From Escarpia spicata (lineage: Eukaryota > Annelida > Polychaeta > Sabellida > Siboglinidae): a stretch of 64,000 nt of DNA. The notes under the pieces are model-generated. The model ran no database searches and was not told the origin of the DNA. It saw only the letters and a program-made list of their open reading frames with translations. How positions within the stretch are numbered: position 1 is the first letter of the stretch; each line of letters starts with the position of its first letter. Positions 12,905 through 59,760 of this stretch are shown piece after piece. The stretch is taken from NCBI GenBank assembly GCA_963995525.1, contig OZ023214.1, positions 39,252,028 to 39,316,027 on the forward strand, read 5' to 3'. The position numbers and the translations under genes were made by a program.

Positions 12905-13135
12905 ATGGCTGACCATGGGCTATGGATGACATTCAAGTATGTCGCATTTGAGATACACACCTGCCCACAAGATCGCTTGCAGTCAAAGGTTGTTCAGGAT
13001 CCCATGCCTGTACTGGGTGTGACTGTACCTTCGTTCAAATACATGAAGAAAGCCTGGGACACATGAAGAGCGTATGAGGAGGTATTCCCCCTTTCCGTGT
13101 TCTGTCCACAGGAGCAGACCATTTCACTGGGACAA
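12905..13135 (+). pseudogene. FEN1/XPG-like family pseudogene, downstream part
   Basis: Reading resumes with HGLWMTFKYVAFEIH. After frameshifts it gives HACTGCDCTF and KKAWDT followed by RAYEEVFP. Family members typically have 'HAFTGCDTVSCF' and then 'GKKTAWxTW'. The GCD motif is the probable counterpart of the GxDY motif in flap nucleases. Stops and frame changes show a dead copy. Similarity fades by about 13135. Confidence 0.55.
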
Positions 13136-14225
13136 TGAATGTATAAGAAAAACCCATTAAACAGTTTTAATTTAAGGAACTTTTTCCAAATGTAACAAGC
13201 CGCCGCAGTATCACCGAGAACACAATTTCCTTGTCACATCGTCGCATCATGTTTTCATCCGCTACGACAACCGATGGTGTATATCAGTTCCGAGACACAA
13301 TTTCGCAGACTGACTGCCCATCAAGGCTAAAGAAGACCTATCTCCCCTTACAATGTACCCATAGTTGGGGACTGGATTAATGCAACATCGGGACGTGTCC
13401 ACACAGAGGTGGGCCCTACAAAATGGTGTACCTCGTGGATATTAAGTTTGAGTCTTGTCTGTGGAGGCTATGAACCAGCATGGCAGACTTACGCACTTGG
13501 TTCCTTTTTCACTCCCAAAAAGGAGTTGGCTGGTGGCTGAAGCAAACCAAAAGCATGAAGCGCATGCACTACTGACTACTCCCCACAGTACAATATCCCC
13601 ATCACACAGACCTGTGTTGTCACGCCACACCGCTATCTACCAAACACAACGTTTTGAACATATAAAAATGTTTACTTTATTACAATAATACACAAGTTCG
13701 AGTAATCCTGGAGACAAATTAATGCCGAAACGTGAATCAGAAACGCTCCCTCTATAAACGCACACAATCCACGGATGGTGACCAATGTTTCCACAGTGGG
13801 CGCAGTCCAAGTAAACTGTAATCAGTATACACATTAGACCGTTGTCATGTAAATGCAAAAATCACAAAAAAATAAATAACAATAAATTATTAAATGAATA
13901 TTTAACATATTTAAAGACCATGTAGCGGGCAACAGAAACGCTCAACGAGGGAGTTACCATACGCGTCGCAACAAGTAGTGTGTTGGATGGGGGCTGAGCC
14001 GGAGCTTCAGCACTATGCTCTGCTGTCGGACATGACTTTGGAAGGTGATGATGGAAACTTTTCGCTGTGACACTCTAATTTTTTTGGGAGCGTCTCTCAT
14101 CTGTGTGAATGTTGTCGTCGGACATATCATCGGAAGAAAGAGGGGCACGTGTGTGCTATTGAAGATGTTCATGAATCGATCGAAGATGCAGTTTCAACTG
14201 GGATGACGCCAATTCACAAGTGTTT
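13136..14225. other. 3' flank of the main gene; no further gene seen
   Basis: No recognisable protein is present. Two open frames near 13440-13690 have no motif support. The part closest to 14226 probably lies beyond the polyadenylation site of the main gene. Confidence 0.4.
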
Positions 14226-14231
14226 TTTATT
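14226..14231 (-). promoter_or_regulatory. Candidate polyadenylation signal AATAAA
   Basis: A canonical AATAAA on the minus strand lies about 98 nt beyond the stop codon of the 18-exon gene, a normal place for its cleavage signal. This is inferred from position and motif only. Confidence 0.5.
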
Positions 14232-14328
14232 TAGCTCTCCGAAGCAGATCTCCACTGCGGTGCCTATGGTTACTAACACGCATTCATTTGAACACCTATT
14301 GGCGAAAGAAGTGCGAACATGAGACTGT

Positions 14329-50795
<36,467 letters not shown>

Positions 50796-50819
<24 letters not shown>

Positions 50820-50845
50820 CTGGCCACCAGCACATTCTTCCGGGG
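50796..50845 (-). CDS. Exon 1: probable start codon (first coding exon)
   Basis: The acceptor is TTTTTGTTTGCTTCAG (ending at 50846) and the donor is CACAG|GTAAGG. An ATG at 50819 opens MDGAGDTQ and joins exon 2 in phase 0. The presence of an acceptor implies at least one earlier exon, probably 5' untranslated. The frame stays open upstream of the ATG within the exon (PEECAGGQ), so an earlier start in an unseen exon is possible. An out-of-frame upstream ATG at 50835 opens a 10-codon frame that overlaps the start. Confidence 0.6.
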
Positions 50846-51560
50846 CTGAAGCAAACAAAAATACAATGATTATAAGTACTTCTCTTTGTCCAAGGAATTC
50901 CAAATATTGTATATATTTTCTTGGTGCGTTTAGTTCGCATATATTCTGACATTATACATACAAACGTACAGGTGCATTAGAACCTCAATATCACTTTTGG
51001 GTCTGGGCCAATGTGAGGTGATAATATTAGCGGGACTAGTTTCCTATACTTTACTTTTACAGAAATAATTTGGGACTGTCCTTAGTTGTGCGTGCATATA
51101 ACAGCTAGCCTCTGTCTGCATGCATATGTGCACAGTCTTCCCCTCTTCCCGTAATGATTACGTCTTTGGACATCTAAAATAATTAAATTCTCAGCTGTTC
51201 GAAAACACACGGTACAGAAATGTAATTCACAGTCATGCTGTCCGAGTATTTACAAACTCGAACGAGTCCTGACATTGTGTCTCATATGACTACCCGTGCT
51301 AATGATAGCTCTTTATAACGCTATCAGAGAGAAATTACACTTTATAAAAGATCACTAATAATTTGTGTCCGATTACATAGGAAAAAAGAAATTCTACACA
51401 GATGTTTGTAAATGGAAGGTACACAAGAAGTATTATTTTTGTCGATTTTTTGGGTGTCCAAAAACACACAATGCCGAATACATAGTCATTACTGTAATTG
51501 TGATCTGCCCTTTTCCTATGTTCCCGGTGTTTCACTGCCTCTGTTTCTGCTGCAATCAAC
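50846..51560. other. 5' flank or intron, no feature supported
   Basis: No core promoter or exon could be placed with confidence. Confidence 0.4.
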
Positions 51561-52130
51561 CCACCTCCTCTGCACCATGTGACCTGCCCTCATCATCCCA
51601 CTTCTTAATATTCTTCCCATTAAGCACAACTGCCTGACAATCTCCTAAGGCCATTCACCCATAATAGCATTAAGAAAAATTCCATGGCAGCTTTAATTGC
51701 TTTGAAAGAAGGGTATAGCAACCTTGGAGGTTTGGTACAAAGCAATGAAGGTCACCAACTGTATACCTATCTGCTCCATGACATCATCAGCAGATGTTGC
51801 GTTTATATATAATATGTTGCACAATCTACAGTATATATAAAGGCATCATGCCACAAGAGAGCTACAATGGTCAATATGAAGTGTCTGGATTAAGCCTGAG
51901 GCTGGCAGATCAAAGATGGGACTAGAGCTTAAGTTCCACTTCTGCATCTTCCAATCCTGTTTGGGAAAACAGAAGGCAGTTTCAGATAACAGAAGAACAT
52001 GTACCAGTGTTTCCCCTGGGTAAAATGATGGGTGAGGTGGTAGGGGTGGGCTATGCAAGTGCTGCAGTAGCAACGCGTTGTTAGGGGGGTCCGGGGGCAT
52101 GCACACCCAGAGATTTTGTTAAAACTAGCT
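51561..52130. mobile_element. 570-bp dispersed element, copy A
   Basis: Nearly identical over 570 bp to 54048-54617. It contains GGGGGGTCCGGGGGCATGCA, a stretch common in hAT-type non-autonomous elements, and ends AAAACTAGCT. The minus frame reads ISGCACPRTPL and further, shared with copy B. No transposase is encoded. Confidence 0.8.
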
Positions 52131-52134
52131 TTAA

Positions 52135-52500
52135 CCCATTCGACCCCACGCGTCCGAAAGCACCCGGGTGTTTTCTCCCCAGAGCACCCGAAAGCATCCG
52201 GTGGAGATAAAGCATCTAGCGGTGGCCCCATCTTGCGGATACTTAAGATACTAATACTGGCTGATTCCTTGACATCTGAGCTATGAATTGTGGGTATTTT
52301 CGACATGTGCTTGCATTCGCGATAGAACTTCGCCACCTGTGGACCTTCAAAAATGGCGACGCCTTGGACATCTAGTTGTTTACTAATGACGAAGTTTACA
52401 CTATTATTTCGTAGGATGGGACATTTCTGACACTGAACTAAAGGTATGTTGACATTACGTTCAAAAGGCAACTGAATGAGCGATAAAATGGATGACTTGG
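52135..52500. mobile_element. Possible end of a second piggyBac-like element
   Basis: TTAA at 52131-52134 is followed by CCCATTCGACCCCACGCG and two CACCCGAAAGCA/GCACCCGGGTG-type subterminal repeats, like the layout at 42251. The opposite end was not found, so the right limit is arbitrary. Confidence 0.35.
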
Positions 52501-52989
52501 CTTTGGGTTTTGTTTATGTTTCGTCGTTCAAGTTTGGTCACCGTCAGTTTAGTTTTTGTCACGGAGACTGCTGTTTATATGTTAATATATGAAAATTATG
52601 TCTTTTTTATTAGAATAAATTATTAGGGTACGTATATTCTAATTCAATTGTTCTAATAGTCAACATCTGGTTGTTTCAGGTGTCAATATGCTAGTGATCA
52701 CAATGTCAACACTGACGAGTGACGTTGACGCGACACAGAAGCCATATGTAGAATGACAGCAACCAAGATAGAAGACTTATAAAGCTGTGTTTGCTGACTA
52801 TATTTATACAAAGTGAACTGATTTACATTGTTTCATGTCTAAGCAAGGCATGGCAAGTGTAAATACACAGTAGAATGCATTTGATGTCAATAAAATGTAT
52901 AATATTCCACTCTATAGTTGTCCAGAATAAAAAATTTCTATGTTTGTCACCAATAAATAACAACATATATTTAAACAATCAACACCACA

Positions 52990-54044
52990 GACACATCATG
53001 TTAAAGATAATTCAATGGACATCAAATTAAATGAAACTTGCAATTATAGAAAATCAATAGTTTTGAAGATACAGCTTACCCAAAGAATTAACTATAGGTG
53101 GCAGGTGGACAAAGAAGCCTTTTGGCTTATCGAGATTCCAACTGTTTTTATCTACGTGTATCCTGCCTTTCTGAGGTACGTGTCAATTTTATTTTTAAAC
53201 ATATTCATGCTACTAGCACCCACACAATCAGCAGATAATCTGTTCCGTTTTTTTTTTTCAGTCCTTTTATGAAAATGAAAACTTTCTTATATCTAATCTA
53301 CACTTATCCTTTACTAATATAACTTCAGATCCTCTAGTCCTTCTATCTTTCTTAACTGAGAAAAAAATATGTCTATCAATTTTTTTATAACCATACAATA
53401 TTTAAACACTTCTATCTGATCTCCTCTCACTCTCCTGGGCTCTAGTGTTGTTAAATCACATTCTTTTAGGCATATTTCGTAACTATCAGGTCCCTCAGTT
53501 TTGGTATTATTTTAGTTGCTCTCCTCTGCACTCTTTCTAGCACGTCTACGTCCTTCTTGTGATATGGCCCCCACGCTTGAATACAATATTCTAAATGAGG
53601 TCTAACTATTGTTTTGTACAGTGGAATTATTAGTTTTTTTCGTTATACGCTTTACTTCGCCCTGATCAATCCAAGGATTTGATTTCCCTTTGATGCGGCA
53701 ATACTGCACTGCTCTGAAACCTTCATATCAGCACTAATGGTTAACCCTTAAGTCCTTTTCTTTTACAGTAGTATTTAGTACAGTACCCCCCATTGTATAT
53801 TGTACATCTTTGTTCCCATGTTCTATAGAGAGGTATTAACATTTCCCAAAATTGAACATTTGCCACTTTTCAGACCATTTGATCAACCTGTCACGATCAT
53901 CTTGTAAATGTTGTCTATCTCCATCACGTTTAATCCTTCTAAACTATCTTTTTTTATTTTGTATCGACCATCCGCAAATTTCAACACCTTGCTTGTTATA
54001 TCATCGTCCAAATCATTGATATATATTAAGAATAACATAGGTCC
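52990..54044 (-). mobile_element. CR1-like LINE, 3' part of reverse transcriptase
   Basis: Continues the reverse transcriptase at 54672-55095. The minus strand reads GPMLFLIYINDL just after the inserted element, then a catalytic-block relic (KFADG in place of xxADD). Fragments follow: [20 protein letters not shown] and LTTLEPRRVRGDQIEVFKYC, typical of the C-terminal half of CR1-type proteins, with stops and frameshifts. The 3' limit is approximate. Confidence 0.8.
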
Positions 54045-54047
54045 CAC

Positions 54048-54617
54048 CCACCTTCTCTGCACCATGTGACCTGCCCTCATCATCCCACTTCTTAATATTC
54101 TTCCCATTAAGCACAACTGCCTGACAATCTCCTCAGGCCATTCACCCCTAATAGCATTAAGAAAAACTCCATGGCAGCTTTAATTGCTTTGAAAGGAGGG
54201 CATAGCAACCTTGGAGGTTTGATACAAAGCAAGGAAGGTCACCAACTGTATACCTATCTGCTCCATGACATCATCAGCAGATGCTGCGTTTATATATGAT
54301 ATGTTGCACAATTTACAGTATATATAAAGGCATCATGCCACAAGAGAGCTACAATGGTCAATATGAAGTGTCTGGACTAAGCCTGAGGCTGGCAGATCAC
54401 AGATGGAACTAGATCTTAATTTTCACTTCTGCATCTTCCAATCCTGTTTGGGAAAACAGAAGGCAGTTTCAGATAACAGAAGAACATGTAGCAGTGTTTC
54501 CCCTGGGTAAAATGATGGGTGAGGTGGTAGGGGTGGGCTATGCAAGTGCTGCAGTAGCAATGCATTGTTAGGGGCGTCCGGGGGCATGCACACCCGGAGA
54601 TTTTGTTCAAACTAGCT
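54048..54617. mobile_element. 570-bp dispersed element, copy B, inserted in a LINE
   Basis: The same element as 51561-52130. Together with about 54 bp of adjoining sequence it interrupts the LINE reverse transcriptase exactly between PQGSVL and GPMLFL, so it inserted after the LINE arrived. Confidence 0.8.
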
Positions 54618-54671
54618 TAAAATGGTGCATTCTGAGGTATGTTTTAACCTTTACTCTTGAATATAGAGGGG

Positions 54672-55095
54672 AAGTACTGATCCCTGTGGTACTCCACTAA
54701 AAACTGATTTCCAGTTTGAAGCCTCCCCATCAATTACTACCCGTTGTCTTCTGTCAATCAGCCATTTTTCTATCCAGCTAATTATACCATTTCCTATGCC
54801 ATCGGCCTTTAGTCTAAGCAATAATCTTTGATGTGGCACTCTGTCGAAAGCTTTCTGAAAATCTAAGTAGATGATATCTTCTGGTGATCCCTCGTCTACC
54901 CAATTAGCGATATCTTCCAAAAAACATAACATATTTGTTAAGCATGACCTCGCTTTTAGAAACCCATGTTGAGATGGGTTTATCAAGTTATGCTTAACAA
55001 GAAAATCCACCATGTGATCTTTAATTAGTCTTTTGCAAATCTCTGATGAAAAACTCATTGGTCTGTAGTTCTCTCACTTGTTTCTTGAACCTTTC
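54672..55095 (-). mobile_element. CR1-like LINE, 5' part of reverse transcriptase
   Basis: The minus frame reads MSFSSEICKRLIKDHMVDFL, INPSQHGFLKARSCLTNMLC, IIYLDFQKAFDRVPHQRLLL and SVFSGVPQGSVL. These are reverse-transcriptase blocks, including the first catalytic aspartate (YLDFQKAFD). Truncated at about 55095, with no endonuclease. The remainder lies at 52990-54044. Confidence 0.88.
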
Positions 55096-57609
55096 ATAAT
55101 GCATGTGGTATGCTTGAAAACGGAGCATCGAAACACGATAAGTCCACCAGAAAAGAACCCCTCTTGACGTGAATCACAGAAGGACATAGGTTAGTGAAAT
55201 GGACTCAAATGACTGCCATCAAGCAATCGGAGAGCAGTAAAACGGCAGGTAGGCTAAAAGGTCCTGAAATTGTCATTATTGATGAACTGTTCCTTGGAGA
55301 CCAGAGGACGAGTCACGACTCCTAGTGGACACCGTAATATAAACTGACGGCCGACAAAAACCAGGAATCACGACTTCATTGCTGTCTAGGCACTCGCTGG
55401 ACAGTGTCACCTGACAGAATTAACAGACTTAGCCTCATCATCTCTCCATAAGCCATTGTTTAATTGCATTATCATATCACTGGACCACAGGCTGACATGC
55501 ACTTCATTCAAGACATGCCTGTATGAGCCATGTGTGCAGAAATTGCATAACATGTGCACATGGCTGTGGATGGCGTGTATGTACTCAAACAGATTCACAA
55601 CCTGTGAAAGGGCCTGACATCCCTTGCTTGAGCAGTAACCCAGTGTAATTCTCTACAAAAACCTTGAAAGGGACATGTCCAAAGCAAGACAATACCACTA
55701 GCCAAAGCCATCCTTCAGGACACTGTGCCATGAACTGCGTCTGATACTAAAGGAAATTGTCAGTATTAGTTTACTTCCGGTTTTGAGCAAGATGAGGATA
55801 TCTCTCCGTGTATCTTTTCATCTCTGTTTCTGTCTCTCTCTATCTCCCCCTGATTGCCTGTATGTCTCTTGCCATCAATTTGTTTCCATATCTCTCTCTG
55901 TTTTTCTCTTACACAACCAATTTTGCCATCAGCTAAAAACCTATATTGCTAACAATGTCTGTCCTCTTAGCATATCCATCTATCTGTTGATGACTTTCGC
56001 ATTGTACACGATCACGAGAATGCCTAATCCGCTGGTTTTCTTGTGACACGGAGCTCAGCTTTTCCACATGAAATTGGCACCAAAGAAGTTGTTTTAGTAT
56101 TAGTAATTCCATATACCAACAAATTCAGCATTCATATCTACTAGCTTAATCCACCCACGGAGTAACAGACCAAAGGTACAGCAATCATCACTGCTACACC
56201 ACTTTCATTTTAAACTCCCATGCAGTATGTAGCATTGATCACCAACCAATTATCTCAGGTAGGAGAAAGACACTCAAAATAAGCAAAGCATATCGCAAAC
56301 ACATAAGTAAATAACTGAAATAACCATCGTTTTTTTTCCCCCAATACACCAGTTGATATCAGTTTATCAAGTTATGTGTAACAAGAAAATCTACCATACG
56401 ATCTTTAATTAGTCTTTCTAATAATTTGTATCATACAATGCAAACACTGTTGTTACTTTGAGTATAACAACATTCTAGTTCCATGGCTAGTTTCTCAAGA
56501 ATTCTCAAGAATCTATTTTGTTTTTGTTTCACAGTAGAAATATAGGAAAACAAAAATAGTAAATTCCTTGAAACATAATTTCGCGATTTCATTTTGTTAC
56601 TGTGAAAATAAAATTCAGTTATAGTCCCACAAAATCAAGATGTTTAAAAAAAGTTCCATTATTTAAAGACAAAAAACTATTTAAAAAACATGTTCCAACA
56701 ATAAGAAACGGGTCCTGGGCAAGGAACTGAGCAGACGTCTGGCCAATTGACCCGACAGAATTTCCACATATGTCACTACCTGACTGAGCAGCTCTCTCTG
56801 TTTGTAGACATTTACTTTCTGAACAACTACTCACTGTTCCACATTGACATCTCCGCCGATTCCATTACGGATTCACTTGATCTGCAATCACGACTGTCCG
56901 GCATATTATGTGGCTGGAGTGAGGGTCATGAATAATGCATGCATGTACTGATAATCTTCAACCTGTGGTCAATACAGGTATTCTCTGACGTCCAGACACT
57001 AAAGGACACTGCAATAAATAGCGCGGAGTAGGTCAGGTAACCCTGTAGTGGTTGGACCACTTCTGGTTTAATGTTAACCTAAAAAGGTTATTTGTGATGA
57101 TCGGAGGTTCATTTTATAAATAATTTATCATGTGATTTATACCTTAGGTTGGATCAAGTGGTGGTATTCAATGATGGCTTTATTTGCATTCAATTCATTC
57201 TAGGAAAGCATGCAATAAATAAAACTGAGCCTAGGTTCCATAATTTGCTGATTTTGCATTTGACATCATGTGGTTCCATAGATATAACTGCTTGATAAGG
57301 CGGGACTGATCAAGGGGTGAACGCGTACATCGCCACATTTTTCAAGATATTGACGGTGATGTTTTGCTTATACTATATATCTAGCGACATCCATGGTGAG
57401 AGTGGACGAACTTTTTGTTTTTTTGGGTGCATGTTTATCAAGAAACCTGCTCAATGTAACGTAGTACTGGTTTACTAGATCACAGTGTAATTTTTGGCTG
57501 AATCGGTATTTGCAAGGTCCTCACAAAGAATGTCTATATTAATGTCAAGTATCAGTCGGAAAGTAATAAATTGTTGCGCTGGTCTTGACTAGACTTTAAG
57601 ACACAGATC
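55096..57609. other. No gene supported; includes a small LINE fragment
   Basis: At 56350-56435 a short stretch (GTTTATCAAGTTATG-like, ATCTTTAATTAGTCTTT) matches 54970-55040 and is a further fragment of the CR1-like LINE. Otherwise no coding motif or RNA gene is seen. Confidence 0.45.
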
Positions 57610-58320
57610 AGTAATTACAATACGATGATCTGATAATCCACCAGTAACAGATACTGCTTTGATGTTACTGCAGTTTGAGCTAGAGATAAACAAGTCAAGC
57701 CAATGTCCATGGCTATAAGTAGGGAATATGTGACGTTGTAAGTCAAATGTTTGAAGTAATCTATGAATAACCTAGTATTAAGAATAGGTAAATCAACATG
57801 GATATTGAAATCACCTAGAATATATAATTCTTCATGTAATTGTAATGTAGTTTCAAGAAAATCTTGAAAGTTATCAAAAAAATGTACTTGTGTTTCCAGG
57901 AGGGTGATACAGTGTAACTGCAAATAAAATTAGCAGACATAGATGAACCTTTTATAAGAATACATCATGCCTCAAAGCTGAGGTATACAGGTGAATGGAG
58001 GATTTCTACCTTGAACAAATCAGAAACCAGAAATGCGACACCACCACCCCTATCTGACTGGCGTGGATGATGGTGTAGAGAAAAGCCAGGAGGAGTGATG
58101 TCAGCAAAACAGGAGACAGTATCAATTGTTGTCAACTATGTCTCAGTCATTGCTAAAATATCTATGTTTTTATGCTATTAAATCAGAAAGGGCAGCAGAT
58201 TTGTGACAAACATATCTAAGATTGGTAGTCGCAGAGTGTATATTATTAAATGTTTTTGGACCAGGATTAATTGACACATCACCTGCCAAAAGGAGAATGG
58301 TAGATAGTTAAAAAGATGGA
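57610..58320 (-). mobile_element. LINE ORF2 start: 2A-like motif and endonuclease fragment
   Basis: Minus-strand reading gives LLLAGDVSINPGP, then RYVCHKSAALSDLIA, LHHHPRQSDRGGGVAFLVSD and ELYILGDFNIHVDLP. The last two are hallmarks of the apurinic-like endonuclease of CR1-type LINEs (GGGVAFL; GDFN). GDVSINPGP (58257-58283) resembles the 2A ribosome-skipping motif (DxExNPGP) found at the ORF2 start of some LINEs, here with Ser for Glu. Stops and frameshifts show decay. Confidence 0.75.
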
Positions 58321-59662
58321 TTACAACCTGATTTTTTAACTAAGTTTTTGTGCGTGCATAGAATGAGACAGGAAATATGTCAAATTTTGGCAAAGCTGAT
58401 TTGTGCACTATTTTGAATGAATATTCTAGATTGATCATAGATTGGCTAAGGTAAATCTAATCTTCATGAGAATAATGTGTCTTGAAAAAATACAGGTAGA
58501 CACAAGAAACATATGACGACCATGAAGAGAAAACACATTTTGTATAACTTTTGTAAAAATACTGAAATCAATGTAGACGTAAAAAGGCTTACTAATATAT
58601 ATAATTAATAAATGACACGGAAAAATTGAATTAGAAAGAGATTAAAAAGGCAACTAAGTGCAGCTGCAGGGAAAGGATTCACAATATATCTATATATGAC
58701 TTAATAATAATTTAGTTAATTAGCTATTTTCGACCAGGGCCGACTCCAGTGTCTACATTGTGACTTCAAGGCCTGTTAGATGGAGGAATATCAGATACTG
58801 CATGTCAGCCTTAGACAAACTAGCAAACCAGTGTATTTATACATATAATCATGCACATAAATATAAGCCTGAATTAATATTTTAAGTGCTTGTTATGATA
58901 AACAAAAAAACGATGCGTAGCATATAAAACATGTGTCATGTATAAATGAACATAAAATTACGATGTAAACACTGCTAAAAAAATAACGTTACAATTTTTA
59001 ATAACGGTATTGGCTCTTGCGTGTAACGCGAGTGAGCGATAAAATTAAACAAGTCTCGAACGTAACAAACAAAGCCCAGAAATAAGCATTTGTATATTTA
59101 TCTGAATAACGAATGGAATAATAAATACTGCTGTATAATCAAGATATTGTTAAATTAAATCATTTAAATGAATGAATCCGTGACACTGATAAAATAAAGG
59201 AAACAGCAGCTGAAATTGACGTCGGTGATCGCCTAGCAACCAATTTCATTTTATATATACAATATTATTATTATATATATATATATATATAAGTAAAAAC
59301 GATCAGTTCCTTGCTCAAAAAGCAGTGTGCAATTCAATTCAATCACAACAAAACAGTCTTTTTAAAATATCCTCAGTCTTTTTAAAATATCCTCAAGAAA
59401 GTCCTGACCAATAAGTTCCTGTTAAATTCACACTCACTGACTTTCCGTTATTTGACACCACATAATGTATTGTGGCTTTAACAATGCCCTAACTCACTCC
59501 CACCCGTAATAGCCTGTAATTATCCCACTACCACCAGATGGAGCCGGTTTCACAGAGCAATGAGCTAAGCGGTAAGGATGTAATAAAATTGTCTGCACAG
59601 TTTCCTTCTGTCAGGAAGAATGCACTTCCATAAATCAGAAAAAGAATGGCTCTTACTGCACA
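58321..59662. other. No gene supported
   Basis: AT-rich. A direct duplication of AGTCTTTTTAAAATATCCTC lies at 59355-59393 and a (TA)n tract at 59268-59291. Confidence 0.5.
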
Positions 59663-59760
59663 TCCTCGCACAATTCGCATGCCACCGCACAATTCGCATG
59701 CCACCGCACAATTCGCATGCCATCGCACATTTCGCACACCACCGCACATCTCGCACATGG
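59663..59760. repeat. 19-bp tandem repeat, about five units
   Basis: The unit is CGCACAATTCGCATGCCAC, decaying at the right end (CGCACATTTCGCACACCAC). Open minus frames rich in Cys, His and Arg here come from the repeat. Confidence 0.92.
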
